Positions 1-8,341 of a DNA stretch of 51,350 nucleotides are shown here, in pieces. The translations under genes and the position numbers were made by a program. This DNA comes from Alphaproteobacteria bacterium (lineage in GTDB: Bacteria; Pseudomonadota; Alphaproteobacteria; Micropepsales; Micropepsaceae). The notes below the pieces were generated by a model that was not told the DNA's origin, did not search any database, and saw only the letters and a program-made list of their open reading frames with translations. Within the stretch, counting starts at the first letter, position 1, and every line of letters starts with the position of its first letter. The stretch lies in NCBI GenBank assembly GCA_020852655.1, contig JADZAI010000067.1, positions 1 through 51,350 on the forward strand, given 5' to 3'.

Positions 1-909
1 CGTCCGCTGCTGATCATCGCCGAGGAAGTCGAAGGCGAAGCCCTCGCGACCCTCGTCGTGAACAAGCTGCGCGGCGGCCTGAAGATCGCGGCCGTGAAGG
101 CCCCGGGCTTCGGCGATCGCCGCAAGGCCATGCTGGAAGACATCGCGGTCGTGACCGCCGGTCAGGTGATCTCCGAAGATCTCGGCATCAAGCTCGAGAA
201 CGTGAAGATCAACATGCTTGGCCAGGCCAAGAAGATCCGCATCACGAAGGACGACACCACGATCGTCGACGGCGCCGGCAAGAAGCAGGAAATCCAGGCC
301 CGCGTTTCGCAGATCAAGGCGCAGATCGAGGAGACCACCTCGGACTACGACCGCGAGAAGCTCCAGGAGCGCCTTGCGAAGCTGGCGGGCGGCGTTGCCG
401 TCATCCGCGTCGGCGGTGCGACCGAAGTCGAAGTGAAGGAGCGCAAGGACCGCGTGGATGACGCCCTCAACGCCACCAAGGCGGCGGTCGAGGAAGGCAT
501 CGTCCCCGGCGGCGGCACCGCCCTCTTCTACGCGACCCGCGCCCTCAACGCGCTGGTTGCCGAGAACGACGACTCCAAGCAGGGCATCGCGATCGTCCGC
601 AAGGCGCTCGAAGCGCCGCTGCGCCAGATCGCCGAGAACGCCGGCGTGGAAGGCTCGGTCGTGGCCGGCAAGCTGCGTGAATCGAAGTCGACCAACCAAG
701 GCTTCGACGCGCAGAAGGAAGAGTATGTCGACCTCGTCGACCGCGGCATCATCGACCCGACCAAGGTCGTCCGCATCGCGCTCCAGGACGCGGCCTCGGT
801 CGCCGGCCTGCTGATCACGACGGAAGCCCTCATCGCCGACAAGCCCGAGCCCAAGTCGGCCGGCGGCATGCCCGGCGGCATGGGCGGCATGGGCGGCATG
901 GACATGTAA
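1..909 (+). CDS. groL: Chaperonin GroEL, C-terminal part (5' end outside window)
   Basis: This is the C-terminal 302 residues of the 60 kDa chaperonin, which folds proteins in an ATP-driven double ring with GroES in the cytoplasm. The frame is open from base 1, so the gene begins upstream; the full protein is usually about 545 residues. What is visible covers the end of the apical domain ([17 protein letters not shown]), the second intermediate segment and the equatorial domain with [13 protein letters not shown]. It ends in the typical Gly-Met-rich tail [15 protein letters not shown]. groS would be expected just upstream. A strong terminator follows, so this is the end of the groESL operon. 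Identification is certain. Confidence 0.98.
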   Translation, partial: RPLLIIAEEVEGEALATLVVNKLRGGLKIAAVKAPGFGDRRKAMLEDIAVVTAGQVISEDLGIKLENVKINMLGQAKKIRITKDDTTIVDGAGKKQEIQARVSQIKAQIEETTSDYDREKLQERLAKLAGGVAVIRVGGATEVEVKERKDRVDDALNATKAAVEEGIVPGGGTALFYATRALNALVAENDDSKQGIAIVRKALEAPLRQIAENAGVEGSVVAGKLRESKSTNQGFDAQKEEYVDLVDRGIIDPTKVVRIALQDAASVAGLLITTEALIADKPEPKSAGGMPGGMGGMGGMDM

Positions 910-973
910 GGCGCTTTGTGCGGCCTGCCGCGAGGCAAGCCGCACAGTCTTACGGCCCTCACCGGCTGAGACA

Positions 974-1009
974 GGAAGGCCCCGGAGCAATCCGGGGCCT
1001 TCCTCTTTT
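974..1009 (+). terminator. Rho-independent terminator of groESL
   Basis: A perfect 13-bp stem (974-986 with 991-1003) closed by a GCAA tetraloop is followed by TCTTTT. It lies 65 bases after the groL stop codon and before the carbonic anhydrase gene, so it should separate the two transcription units. Confidence 0.92.
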
Positions 1010-1098
1010 CGGGGCCTGGTTTCCGGCCGTCGGGCTTGCAGTCGGGAAGCCACGGGTCCAAATGTCCGATGGATGATGCACTGCAACACGGGGCTCGC

Positions 1099-1743
1099 AT
1101 GGACAAGCTGATCGACGGCTACCGCCGCTTCCGGGCCACCACGTACCGGACCAACAGCCAACTCTATGAGGATCTCGCCACGAAGGGCCAGAAACCATCG
1201 ACGCTGATCATCGGCTGCTCCGATGCGCGCGTCGATCCGGCGATCAATTTCGACACCGCGCCGGGCGAGGTCTTCATGGTCCGCAACGTCGCCGCCGTCG
1301 TGCCGCCTTATACGCCGGACGGCGATCATCACGGCACCTCGGCCGCCATCGAGTTCGGCGTGAAGGGCCTGAACGTTCCCAACATCGCGATCCTCGGCCA
1401 TGCCAAGTGCGGCGGCATCAAGGCCCTGGTCGAAGGCGAGCCGGATGGCCCGCCGAAGACCGACTTCATCGATTCATGGATGTCGATCGCGGCGCCCGCC
1501 CGGAAGGTCGCCTTCGCACGGGCGGAGTCGGAGAACAAGGCTCGCGACCTGCCCCATGTCTGCCGGCTCTGCGAGATGGCGAATATCCGCATCGGCCTCG
1601 CCAATCTGCGCACCTTTCCCTGGATCGCCGAGCGGGAGGCCAGGGGCGAGGTCGTCCTGCACGGCCTCTATTTCGACATCACCAAGGGCGAGCTCTTCCG
1701 GCTGAACGAACTCAACGAGTTCGAGAAGGTCGCCCCGGAATAG
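1099..1743 (+). CDS. Beta-class carbonic anhydrase
   Basis: The 214-residue protein should interconvert CO2 and bicarbonate in the cytoplasm. The zinc ligands and the Asp-Arg dyad of beta-carbonic anhydrases are present: C40-S-D42-A-R44, then H101-A-K-C104-G-G. The segment VFMVRNVAAVVPP is also typical of the family. Start ATG 1099 gives the usual N-terminus MDKLIDGYRRFR; the frame is open further upstream (ATG 1069, TTG 1036), but those residues do not resemble the family. The stop is only 7 bases before kynA, so the two may be co-transcribed, although their functions are not obviously linked. Family assignment is firm; the exact start is likely. Confidence 0.95.
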   Translation: MDKLIDGYRRFRATTYRTNSQLYEDLATKGQKPSTLIIGCSDARVDPAINFDTAPGEVFMVRNVAAVVPPYTPDGDHHGTSAAIEFGVKGLNVPNIAILGHAKCGGIKALVEGEPDGPPKTDFIDSWMSIAAPARKVAFARAESENKARDLPHVCRLCEMANIRIGLANLRTFPWIAEREARGEVVLHGLYFDITKGELFRLNELNEFEKVAPE

Positions 1744-1750
1744 GTGCGCG

Positions 1751-2824
1751 ATGGAGTATGGGAGCTATCTCAAACTCGACCGCCTGCTCACGGCGCAGGA
1801 ACCCGAGAGCCTCAAGCAGGGCCGCGAGGCCCATGACGAGATGCTCTTCATCGTCATCCACCAGGCCTATGAACTCTGGTTCAAGCAGATCCTGCATGAG
1901 CTGGAGCGCGTCGGCCGCATCTTCGGCGGCCGCCTGGTCGACGACGCCGAGCTGAGCCGGGCCGTCCACGCCGCCGAACGCGTGGTCAAGATCGCCCAGC
2001 TCATCGTCTCGCAGATCGATGTGCTGGAGACGATGACGCCGATGGACTTCCTCGAGTTCCGCGACCTGCTGGTTCCGGCTTCGGGGTTCCAGAGCGTGCA
2101 GTTCCGCCTCATCGAGACACGCCTCGGCCTGACCCGCAGCGACCGCCTGAAGTTCGACGGGAGCGATTTCGACGCACGCCTGCCCGACGACGCCAGGCTC
2201 CGCATCGCGGCCGCTGAGGCACAGCCCAGCCTCCGCGCGGAGATCGACCAGTGGCTTTCGCGCACGCCGTTCGTGGAGATGGGCGGCTTCGATTTCCGAG
2301 CGGCCTACGACGCCGCGATCGACCGCATGCTCAAGGCGGACATCGAGACGATCCGCCGGCATCCTCAACTGACCGAGCCGGAGAAGCGCGTCCAGATCGC
2401 GAGCCTGGAAACGTCGAGCGCCATGTTCGACGCGCTGCTCGACGATGCGCGGTTCGAGGCGGTGCGGGCGGACGGCGGCTGGACGATGTCGCGCCGGGCG
2501 TTGCAGGCGGCGTTGTTCATCTTCCTGTATCGCGACGAACCGGCGCTCCAGTTGCCCTTCCGGATGCTCCGTGCGCTGATGGATATCGACGAGCAGATGG
2601 CCCTGTGGCGCCTGCGCCATGCGCTGATGGTCAGCCGGATGATCGGCCGCAAGGTCGGTACCGGCGGTTCGTCCGGCTACGACTATCTGCGCGGCAGCGC
2701 CGAGCGGCACCGCGTCTATAACGACCTCTTCGCGATCGCGACCTTCCTCATCCCGCGGTCTGACCTACCGCCCTTGCCGCAAGCCGTGCGGGCGTCGATG
2801 CGCTATCGCTACGAAGGAATGTGA
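1751..2824 (+). CDS. kynA: Tryptophan 2,3-dioxygenase
   Basis: This haem enzyme opens the indole ring of tryptophan to N-formylkynurenine, the first step of the kynurenine pathway. The 357 residues carry the substrate-pocket segment HQAYELWFKQ near residue 37, and the haem-ligand region HALMVSRMIGRKVGTGGSSG followed by YDYLRGS near the C-terminus. The start ATG lies 7 bases after the carbonic anhydrase stop. No kynB (formamidase) or kynU (kynureninase) is next to it, so the rest of the pathway must lie elsewhere. The protein is longer than many bacterial homologues (about 280 residues) but the motifs are intact. Confidence 0.95.
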   Translation: MEYGSYLKLDRLLTAQEPESLKQGREAHDEMLFIVIHQAYELWFKQILHELERVGRIFGGRLVDDAELSRAVHAAERVVKIAQLIVSQIDVLETMTPMDFLEFRDLLVPASGFQSVQFRLIETRLGLTRSDRLKFDGSDFDARLPDDARLRIAAAEAQPSLRAEIDQWLSRTPFVEMGGFDFRAAYDAAIDRMLKADIETIRRHPQLTEPEKRVQIASLETSSAMFDALLDDARFEAVRADGGWTMSRRALQAALFIFLYRDEPALQLPFRMLRALMDIDEQMALWRLRHALMVSRMIGRKVGTGGSSGYDYLRGSAERHRVYNDLFAIATFLIPRSDLPPLPQAVRASMRYRYEGM

Positions 2825-2849
2825 GACCGCGCGATATCTCTCGCTGGGT

Positions 2850-3146
2850 CTAACCGATATTGGGCGCGGCCGACGCACCGCTACATGCCGGTTCCGCCGC
2901 CGCATCGCGCCCTCTCAGCACGATGCGGGTTCCGAACACGCGGCGGACTTTGACGTCGTGATTCATGATCCGGATGGTCTGCATCGGCTCTTCCGCCGCC
3001 TGCACGCGCTTAGGCCTGCCGTCGGTGCCGAACTCCAGCACGCAGGCGTCGCGAAGGTCGGGTCCGGCGGTCGCCATCGTCGCCGAGGCGCACGCCGAAA
3101 GGCCCAGCAGAGCCAGACCCATGACGATTGGCGCGCCTCGATGCAT
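2850..3146 (-). CDS. Small predicted lipoprotein, unknown function
   Basis: A 98-residue protein with a lipoprotein signal: a short basic start (MHRGAP), a hydrophobic core and the lipobox LSAC at residues 16-19, so the mature protein would begin at Cys19 and be membrane-attached. The mature part includes MQTIRIMNHDVKVRR but no domain I recognise. ATG 3146 is preceded by AGGAGA at good spacing, which decides against the longer open frame reaching 3266. It lies downstream of the PQQ dehydrogenase on the same strand with a 68-base gap and could share its transcript. Reality as a gene is likely; function unknown. Confidence 0.7.
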   Translation of the reverse strand: MHRGAPIVMGLALLGLSACASATMATAGPDLRDACVLEFGTDGRPKRVQAAEEPMQTIRIMNHDVKVRRVFGTRIVLRGRDAAAEPACSGASAAPNIG

Positions 3147-3214
3147 GCCCGACTCTCCTGCGATCCGACGGCGGGAATCATGCGCCTCCGCAAGCCCGCC
3201 GCCAAGACCTTTGG

Positions 3215-5572
3215 TCACTCCGTGGGCGTATGACCCGAACCGTCGCCCGGATGGGTCTTCGTCCACAGCTTGTTGGCCTCGCTGAGGATGTATTGGCGGA
3301 TCGCCTCGACATCTTCCGGCTTCAGCACGTCGGCAAACGACGCCATGCCGTTGGGCGCCAGGGCGCCGCCGAGCACGATGTCGTTATACTGGTCGAAGAT
3401 CTCCGGCTGGCTCATCCGAAGATCGGGCAGCACGCCGACGCTCTCCGCGAAGAAGCCGTGGCACACCGTGCAGACCTGGTGGAACTTGACGAAGCCCTGG
3501 TCCACCAGCGCCTGGTCCGTGCCGCCTGCGGGCGGCTTGACCATCGGCAGACGCGTCGGCGGCAGCGCCGCCACCTGCTGCTTGCCGCCCAGCTTGAAGA
3601 CGAAGAGGCGGCCCTGGTTGGTGTTGTATTTGGCGACGGCGCTGGTCGGGTCCTTGGCGTTGGCAAGGCCCCATGCACCGCCCCAGCCCGCGAGCAGGGC
3701 GATATATTGCTCGCCATCCACCTGGAACGTCACCGGCGGCGCGAGGATGCCGGTCGTCAGGTCGATCTTCCAGACCTGTTCGCCCGATGCCGCGTCATAG
3801 GCGGCGAAGATGCCGTTGGCGCCGCCGTTGAAGACGAGGCCGCCGGCGGTGGTCAGCATGCCGCCATTCCACGGCCCCGGCATCGGTACGGACCAGCGCT
3901 CCTTCTGGGTCAGCGGGTCCCAGGCGCGGATGAAACCGAGCTGGGGATCCGCCGTCTGTCCGGACGCCGCGGCGTCGGCGAGGAACTTTACCAGGCCGGC
4001 GAAGTCGGTGCCGGTGTTCCACAGGCCGGGCGTGTAGGCATAGGGCTCCTGCTTCTTGTAGAAGCTCGGCGCGTCGATCACCGGGATGTAGACGAGGCCG
4101 GTGGTCGGGTTGAACGCCATCGGCATCCAGTTGTGGGCGCCCTGCGGGCCGGGCCGGATGTTCTTGGGCTCCTTCAGGTAATAGACGTCCGGATTCTTGA
4201 TCGGCCGCCCGTCGGCATCGATACCCGACGCCCAGTTCACGCCGGAATAGGCCTGGGCCGAGATGAACTTGCCGGTCTTGGCGTCCAGCACATAGAAGAA
4301 GCCGTTCTTCGGTGCCTGCATGACCACGCGGCGCTTCTCGCCGTTGATCATGAGGTTGGCGACCATGATCGGCTGGGTGGCCGTGTAGTCCCACGATTCC
4401 GACGGCGTCGTCTGATAGTGCCAGACATACTCACCGGTATCGGCGTTCACGGCGACGATCGAGGAGAGGAACAGGTTGTCGCCGCCGCCCGGCGAGCGCA
4501 TGTCCGCGTTCCAGGGCGAGCCGTTGCCGACGCCGAGATAGACCAGGTTAAGTTCGGGATCGTAGACGATCGAATCCCAGGTCGTGCCGCCGCCGCCTTC
4601 GGTCAGCCAGGCGGCCTTCGGGTCCTTGCTCCAGGTTTCCAGCGCCATTTCGAGCGCCTTGCTTTCCTGCGGGCCGGTCGACGGGTCGCGCGGCACCGTG
4701 AAGAAGCGCCACTTCACCGCGCCGGTCTTGGCGTCGAAGGCCGTGACGTAGCCGCGCGCACCCAGTTCGGCGCCGCCGTTGCCGATGAGGATCGCGCCCT
4801 TCGCGACACGCGGGGCGCCGGTAATCGTATAGGGGCGCTCGCGGTCGATGAGCGTGTTGACGATCCAGTCGGGCTTGCCCGTCTTTGCGTCGAGGGCGAC
4901 CAGGCGGCCGTCCAGCGAGCCGACATAGACACGGCCCTCATAGACCGCGACGCCGCGGTTGACGATGTCGCAGCAGGCGTTGCGGGCCCATTCGCCGGGC
5001 ACGTCGGGATCGTAGGTCCAGAGCAGCTTGCCGGTCTTCGCCTCGACCGCCTTCACCACGCCCCAGTTCAGCGAGAAGAACATGATGCCGTCGACGACGA
5101 TCGGCGAGGCCTCGAGCCCGCGCACGGTGCCGGTCTCAAGCTCCCAGGCGACGCCGAGCTGCGCGACGTTGGACTTGTTGATCTGGTCGAGCGTCGAATA
5201 GCGCTGCTCGTCGCGCGTGCGGCCGTAGGTCAGCCAGTTCTGCGGTTCGCTCTCGGCATTGTTGATACGGTCTTCGGTCACCGCTGCGGCCTTGGCGAGC
5301 GCCGCCTGCTCCTCGGGCGTCGGAGCGCCCGTCGTCGTGCCCTTGCGGGTTGCGCTCTCGGCAGCGGCGGCGCGGGGGGTGCCGGCGGGATAGGCACCGG
5401 GCGCGGCGGGGGCCGGCGTGCCGGCCCCCGCCGGCGCTGCCTCGGCCACGGCCTGGTTGCCGGTCGGCCCGCGCGTGAAGAAGCCCGCATTGGGCGCGAA
5501 GAAATAGAATCCCGCCGCAGCGGCGAGGACGAAAGACCCGAATCCGATCAGCGGCCCGCTGAACCCACGCAT
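3215..5572 (-). CDS. Membrane-anchored PQQ-dependent alcohol dehydrogenase with C-terminal cytochrome c domain
   Basis: A quinohaemoprotein of the type II alcohol dehydrogenase kind: an eight-bladed propeller holding PQQ, then a haem c domain, oxidising alcohols in the periplasm. In 785 residues I see a hydrophobic N-terminal helix (about 5-30) without a clear cleavage site, an Ala/Pro/Gly-rich linker (about 40-95), the vicinal disulfide Cys200-Cys201, the calcium ligand region GNGSPWN (N350) and the catalytic Asp395 in ESWDYTATQ. Haem motif CTVCH is at 701-705, with likely Met ligand in NGMASF. Thr at +2 after Asp395, not Asp, points to calcium rather than lanthanide. ATG 5572 has AGGGAG upstream; an ATG at 5593 has none. 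No pqq biosynthesis genes are nearby. Confidence 0.92.
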   Translation of the reverse strand: MRGFSGPLIGFGSFVLAAAAGFYFFAPNAGFFTRGPTGNQAVAEAAPAGAGTPAPAAPGAYPAGTPRAAAAESATRKGTTTGAPTPEEQAALAKAAAVTEDRINNAESEPQNWLTYGRTRDEQRYSTLDQINKSNVAQLGVAWELETGTVRGLEASPIVVDGIMFFSLNWGVVKAVEAKTGKLLWTYDPDVPGEWARNACCDIVNRGVAVYEGRVYVGSLDGRLVALDAKTGKPDWIVNTLIDRERPYTITGAPRVAKGAILIGNGGAELGARGYVTAFDAKTGAVKWRFFTVPRDPSTGPQESKALEMALETWSKDPKAAWLTEGGGGTTWDSIVYDPELNLVYLGVGNGSPWNADMRSPGGGDNLFLSSIVAVNADTGEYVWHYQTTPSESWDYTATQPIMVANLMINGEKRRVVMQAPKNGFFYVLDAKTGKFISAQAYSGVNWASGIDADGRPIKNPDVYYLKEPKNIRPGPQGAHNWMPMAFNPTTGLVYIPVIDAPSFYKKQEPYAYTPGLWNTGTDFAGLVKFLADAAASGQTADPQLGFIRAWDPLTQKERWSVPMPGPWNGGMLTTAGGLVFNGGANGIFAAYDAASGEQVWKIDLTTGILAPPVTFQVDGEQYIALLAGWGGAWGLANAKDPTSAVAKYNTNQGRLFVFKLGGKQQVAALPPTRLPMVKPPAGGTDQALVDQGFVKFHQVCTVCHGFFAESVGVLPDLRMSQPEIFDQYNDIVLGGALAPNGMASFADVLKPEDVEAIRQYILSEANKLWTKTHPGDGSGHTPTE

Positions 5573-5668
5573 GAGGCGCCACTCCCTAGACATTGCTTGT
5601 TCTAATTGGGCGCGACCTTGCCTGAACTGGCGGCTGGCGCAAGGGGCCGCGCGTTCGCGCGCAGGCGA

Positions 5669-6295
5669 TCAGCGCCAGTTGCCGGTATAGGCGAAAACCG
5701 GCAGGCCCCATTTGCGCCAGACCGCAAGCAGGCGCAGCGCCAGCCCAACCCCGATCGCGACCAGGGCGGTGGCTTCCACATTCAGGCCCAGCGCGAGGCC
5801 GCTGACATAGGTCGCGCCGGTGACGATGGAGGCGCCGGCATAGATCTCGCTGCTGAAGAGCAACGGCACCTGGTTGCAGAGCACGTCGCGGATGATCCCG
5901 CCGCCGCACCCGGTTATGACGCCGGCGAGGACGGCGATGACCGGTGGATGGCCCATCTGCCGGGCAATGTCGCACCCGATGATGGTGACGACCACGAGGC
6001 CGATCGCGTCGATCGCGATATAGGCATGCTTCATCCGCTCGACGAAGCCGGCGGTTGCCATCGCCAGGATCGCCGCTGCCGTCGTCACGGCCAGGATCCA
6101 GGGATTGGCGACCCAGTAGAGCGGGTGGTGGTCCAGCAAGACGTCCCGGATCGATCCGCCGCCGAGGGCGGTGACCGACGCCACGACGAACACCCCGATC
6201 CAGTCCATGCGATAGCGGCCGGCCGCCAGGGCGCCCGTCATGGCCCAGGCGGCCGTGGCGACGACGGTCAGCGCCTCCAGGAGCCCCGGGTTCAT
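5669..6295 (-). CDS. UPF0126 / TRIC-type membrane protein (YicG/YadS family)
   Basis: A 208-residue inner-membrane protein made of two repeats of about three helices each. Each repeat carries the family signature: TALGGGSIRDVLLD near residue 50 and TGCGGGIIRDVLCN near residue 135, with glycine-rich kinked helices. Bacterial relatives are compared with trimeric intracellular cation channels; some have been linked to glycine uptake, so the substrate stays open. ATG 6295 overlaps the stop of the PKHD dioxygenase gene in ATGA, which indicates translational coupling and rules out the upstream TTG at 6304. No other link between the two genes is evident. Confidence 0.9.
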   Translation of the reverse strand: MNPGLLEALTVVATAAWAMTGALAAGRYRMDWIGVFVVASVTALGGGSIRDVLLDHHPLYWVANPWILAVTTAAAILAMATAGFVERMKHAYIAIDAIGLVVVTIIGCDIARQMGHPPVIAVLAGVITGCGGGIIRDVLCNQVPLLFSSEIYAGASIVTGATYVSGLALGLNVEATALVAIGVGLALRLLAVWRKWGLPVFAYTGNWR

Positions 6296-6948
6296 TCGCC
6301 CCAACGCCGGAGAAGATTCGCGACGGATTTCGAGATGAGGTCGAACTCGCGCGTCTTGCCGCCCGCCGCGAACATGGCGCGGCGCGCCCGCTCCAGGTCG
6401 TAGATGATCTCGCGCTGGCCCGGGTCTCGCAGGCGGCTTTCGATCCAGCCGACGCAGGCGAGCCGCTCGCCGCGGGTGACGGGTTCGACGCGATGGATCG
6501 TCGTCGCCGGGTAGACGATCGCCGCGCCGGCAGGGAGCTTCATGCGCTGTTCGCCCGAGGGCAGATCGATCACCAGTTCCCCGCCGTCGTAGTCCTTCGG
6601 GTCCGACAGGAACAACGTCATGGCGATGTCGGTCCGCTGAAGGCCCATATAGGCGTCGTCGACGTGGCGCCCATACGAGTCGCCCACCCGATAGCGATTG
6701 ACCATGAGGCGAAGCGACTTGGGATGCACCGCCGGCATGAAGAGGGGGTGCTTCTTCAGCGCTGCATCCAGCGTCGCAATGATCTCAGCGCCGCCCGGGT
6801 CGTCGATCGAGAGCTGCGTGTTCTGCTTTACGTCGCGCGCGTACCACCCGGCGCTGCTCTTGCCGTCGGCAAACCGCCCCGCCGCTATGCGTGCCCGCAG
6901 CGCCGGGAGTTCGCCCGCGGCGATGACATTCTCGAGACCAATGATCAT
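6292..6948 (-). CDS. PKHD-type Fe(II)/2-oxoglutarate dioxygenase (PiuC/YbiX family)
   Basis: A 218-residue cytosolic hydroxylase of the YbiX/PiuC family, which is often found with iron-uptake genes; its substrate is unknown. The metal triad is visible: H95 and D97 in GRHVDDAYM, and H152 in TTIHRVEPVT; R162 in RGERLA is the expected 2-oxoglutarate contact. ATG 6948 is preceded by GGAGGA at ideal spacing. The gene heads a minus-strand pair with the UPF0126 gene and lies 59 bases beyond the porin gene, close to the imelysin/DUF1111 locus. That supports, but does not prove, a role in iron metabolism. Family assignment is firm. Confidence 0.93.
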   Translation of the reverse strand: MIIGLENVIAAGELPALRARIAAGRFADGKSSAGWYARDVKQNTQLSIDDPGGAEIIATLDAALKKHPLFMPAVHPKSLRLMVNRYRVGDSYGRHVDDAYMGLQRTDIAMTLFLSDPKDYDGGELVIDLPSGEQRMKLPAGAAIVYPATTIHRVEPVTRGERLACVGWIESRLRDPGQREIIYDLERARRAMFAAGGKTREFDLISKSVANLLRRWGE

Positions 6949-7007
6949 GGGGATTCCTCCGGCCCCATGATAGCAACGCCGGCCATGCGCTGCGACCGCC
7001 AGATCGA

Positions 7008-8210
7008 TCAGTTGCCCAGAACGGCGTAGTCGAACGTGAGCCTCAATCCTGCGACGACCGCAGGCTTGGCATCGCGATCACCGCCCGGAGTCAGGATGAC
7101 CTGAAGATCGGGCTGAAGAGCAAGGTGATCGAGGATCTTGTCCGAGTAGGTGACCTCCAGCGTCGTTTCGGCATGCGCCGGGTCAATGCCGGCATCGCGC
7201 AGATTGGCGCGCCCGCCATCGGACAACAGGGCCTGGTTGATGCCGAGCGAGAAGGCACTTTCCGGGCGTCCGGCGAGGACGCCGGTCACCAGTGCGCCGG
7301 CCTGCCAGCCACCCACGAAATCGGTCGTGTTGCCATCGGAAATGCTCACCCGGGCAAACAGCCTCGTCGCGAACCGGCCCGTCTGATCGCCGAGAGGCGC
7401 CTCGGTCAGCACATAGCCACCTTGCGAGACACGCGGCCGGCCCGCTCCGGCGCGAATATCGTCTTGCCGTTGGGCGTAGCGCCAATAGCCGCCGGCGATG
7501 CGGAGCCCGACATCGACACCCGCCTCGCCGATAAGCAAAGCGCCGTCGTCGAACGAAACGTCTAGCCCGCCTTTGTCGCCCCAGGTGCCGGCGTTTGCAT
7601 TGAAGGCCGCGACCCGCACATACCCAGCCCCCTCGACATCGTAGTTGAGCCGCAAGGCCAAGGCCGTCGACGGGAAGAGCGAGGGACCGGCCGCACCGGT
7701 CGCCGCGAAATCGGTCGCGATCCCAAAAGGCGATGCGACGAGCAGGCCGGCCGAATCCGTTACCGAAAACTCGTCGTTCAGGTCGTATATGCCGGCCAGA
7801 ACCGACAGCCCGCCGAAGTCCTGCTGGATCCATGCTTCATAGAGGCGCAGCCCGGCATCGGAGACCTCGATGCTGTCGATCCCCTGCAAGGTTCCCGCAT
7901 CTTCGTTGGGCTGATCCCCGGCGTTGTGCAGGATGTCGACGTGCACCGTCGCGCCATGCCAGCCGAAGGCCTGATCGAGATCGCCGTCGAGGACCAGGCC
8001 GAACTCGCCCACGTAGCGGGCCCGATGCGCGGAGCCGCCCGATACGACGCCAAGCAGGTCGGCCTGATAGTGAAATCCGGCTTCCCAGGGCTCGGCATGG
8101 GATAGACCCAAGCCGAACGCCATGACGCCAAGGGGCACTCCGACCGGCATACAAGCGGTAAGCCTGCCGGGGGAAACGCGGCGGAAGGAAGGGAGAAGCG
8201 GTATCGACAT
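7008..8210 (-). CDS. OprB-family (carbohydrate-selective) porin
   Basis: An outer-membrane beta-barrel of about 400 residues. After a long signal region (hydrophobic core VGVPLGVMAFGLGLSHA) the mature part shows OprB traits: GFHYQADLLGVVSGG, LYEAWIQQDF, GIYDLNDEFSV, SLFPSTALALRL, and a final aromatic strand RLTFDYAVLGN. OprB porins pass sugars in Pseudomonas; in alphaproteobacteria many relatives have unknown substrates. Its 5' end faces the imelysin gene across an AT-richer divergent control region, so an iron-related role is a fair guess. The start is uncertain: ATG 8222 (AGG upstream), ATG 8210 (chosen) or ATG 8150. Confidence 0.85.
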   Translation of the reverse strand: MSIPLLPSFRRVSPGRLTACMPVGVPLGVMAFGLGLSHAEPWEAGFHYQADLLGVVSGGSAHRARYVGEFGLVLDGDLDQAFGWHGATVHVDILHNAGDQPNEDAGTLQGIDSIEVSDAGLRLYEAWIQQDFGGLSVLAGIYDLNDEFSVTDSAGLLVASPFGIATDFAATGAAGPSLFPSTALALRLNYDVEGAGYVRVAAFNANAGTWGDKGGLDVSFDDGALLIGEAGVDVGLRIAGGYWRYAQRQDDIRAGAGRPRVSQGGYVLTEAPLGDQTGRFATRLFARVSISDGNTTDFVGGWQAGALVTGVLAGRPESAFSLGINQALLSDGGRANLRDAGIDPAHAETTLEVTYSDKILDHLALQPDLQVILTPGGDRDAKPAVVAGLRLTFDYAVLGN

Positions 8211-8290
8211 TCTGCATCTCATTGCAGGACCTGTATTACAATTCGTGAAAGTTCCGAGATTGCGACGGACTTGCATAAGCAGGCCGTATC

Positions 8291-8305
8291 TGCGAATGAC
8301 TTACA
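8291..8305. promoter_or_regulatory. Possible Fur/Mur-like box in the porin-imelysin divergent region
   Basis: The 15-mer TGCGAATGACTTACA is an imperfect palindrome resembling the 7-1-7 Fur box and its GC-shifted alphaproteobacterial variants (TGCGAAT-n-ATTCGCA). It lies 36 bases upstream of the imelysin start, between two genes whose families are often iron-controlled. The match was judged by eye and is only suggestive. Confidence 0.35.
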
Positions 8306-8341
8306 ATAGCGGTTCCCCAAGTCAACGAGCGCAGGATTTCG

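Noticed and set aside
3128..5605. Open frame of 825 codons on the plus strand
   Set aside because: It lies antisense to the PQQ dehydrogenase, has the His/Arg/Asp-rich composition of a GC-rich shadow frame and shows no motif.
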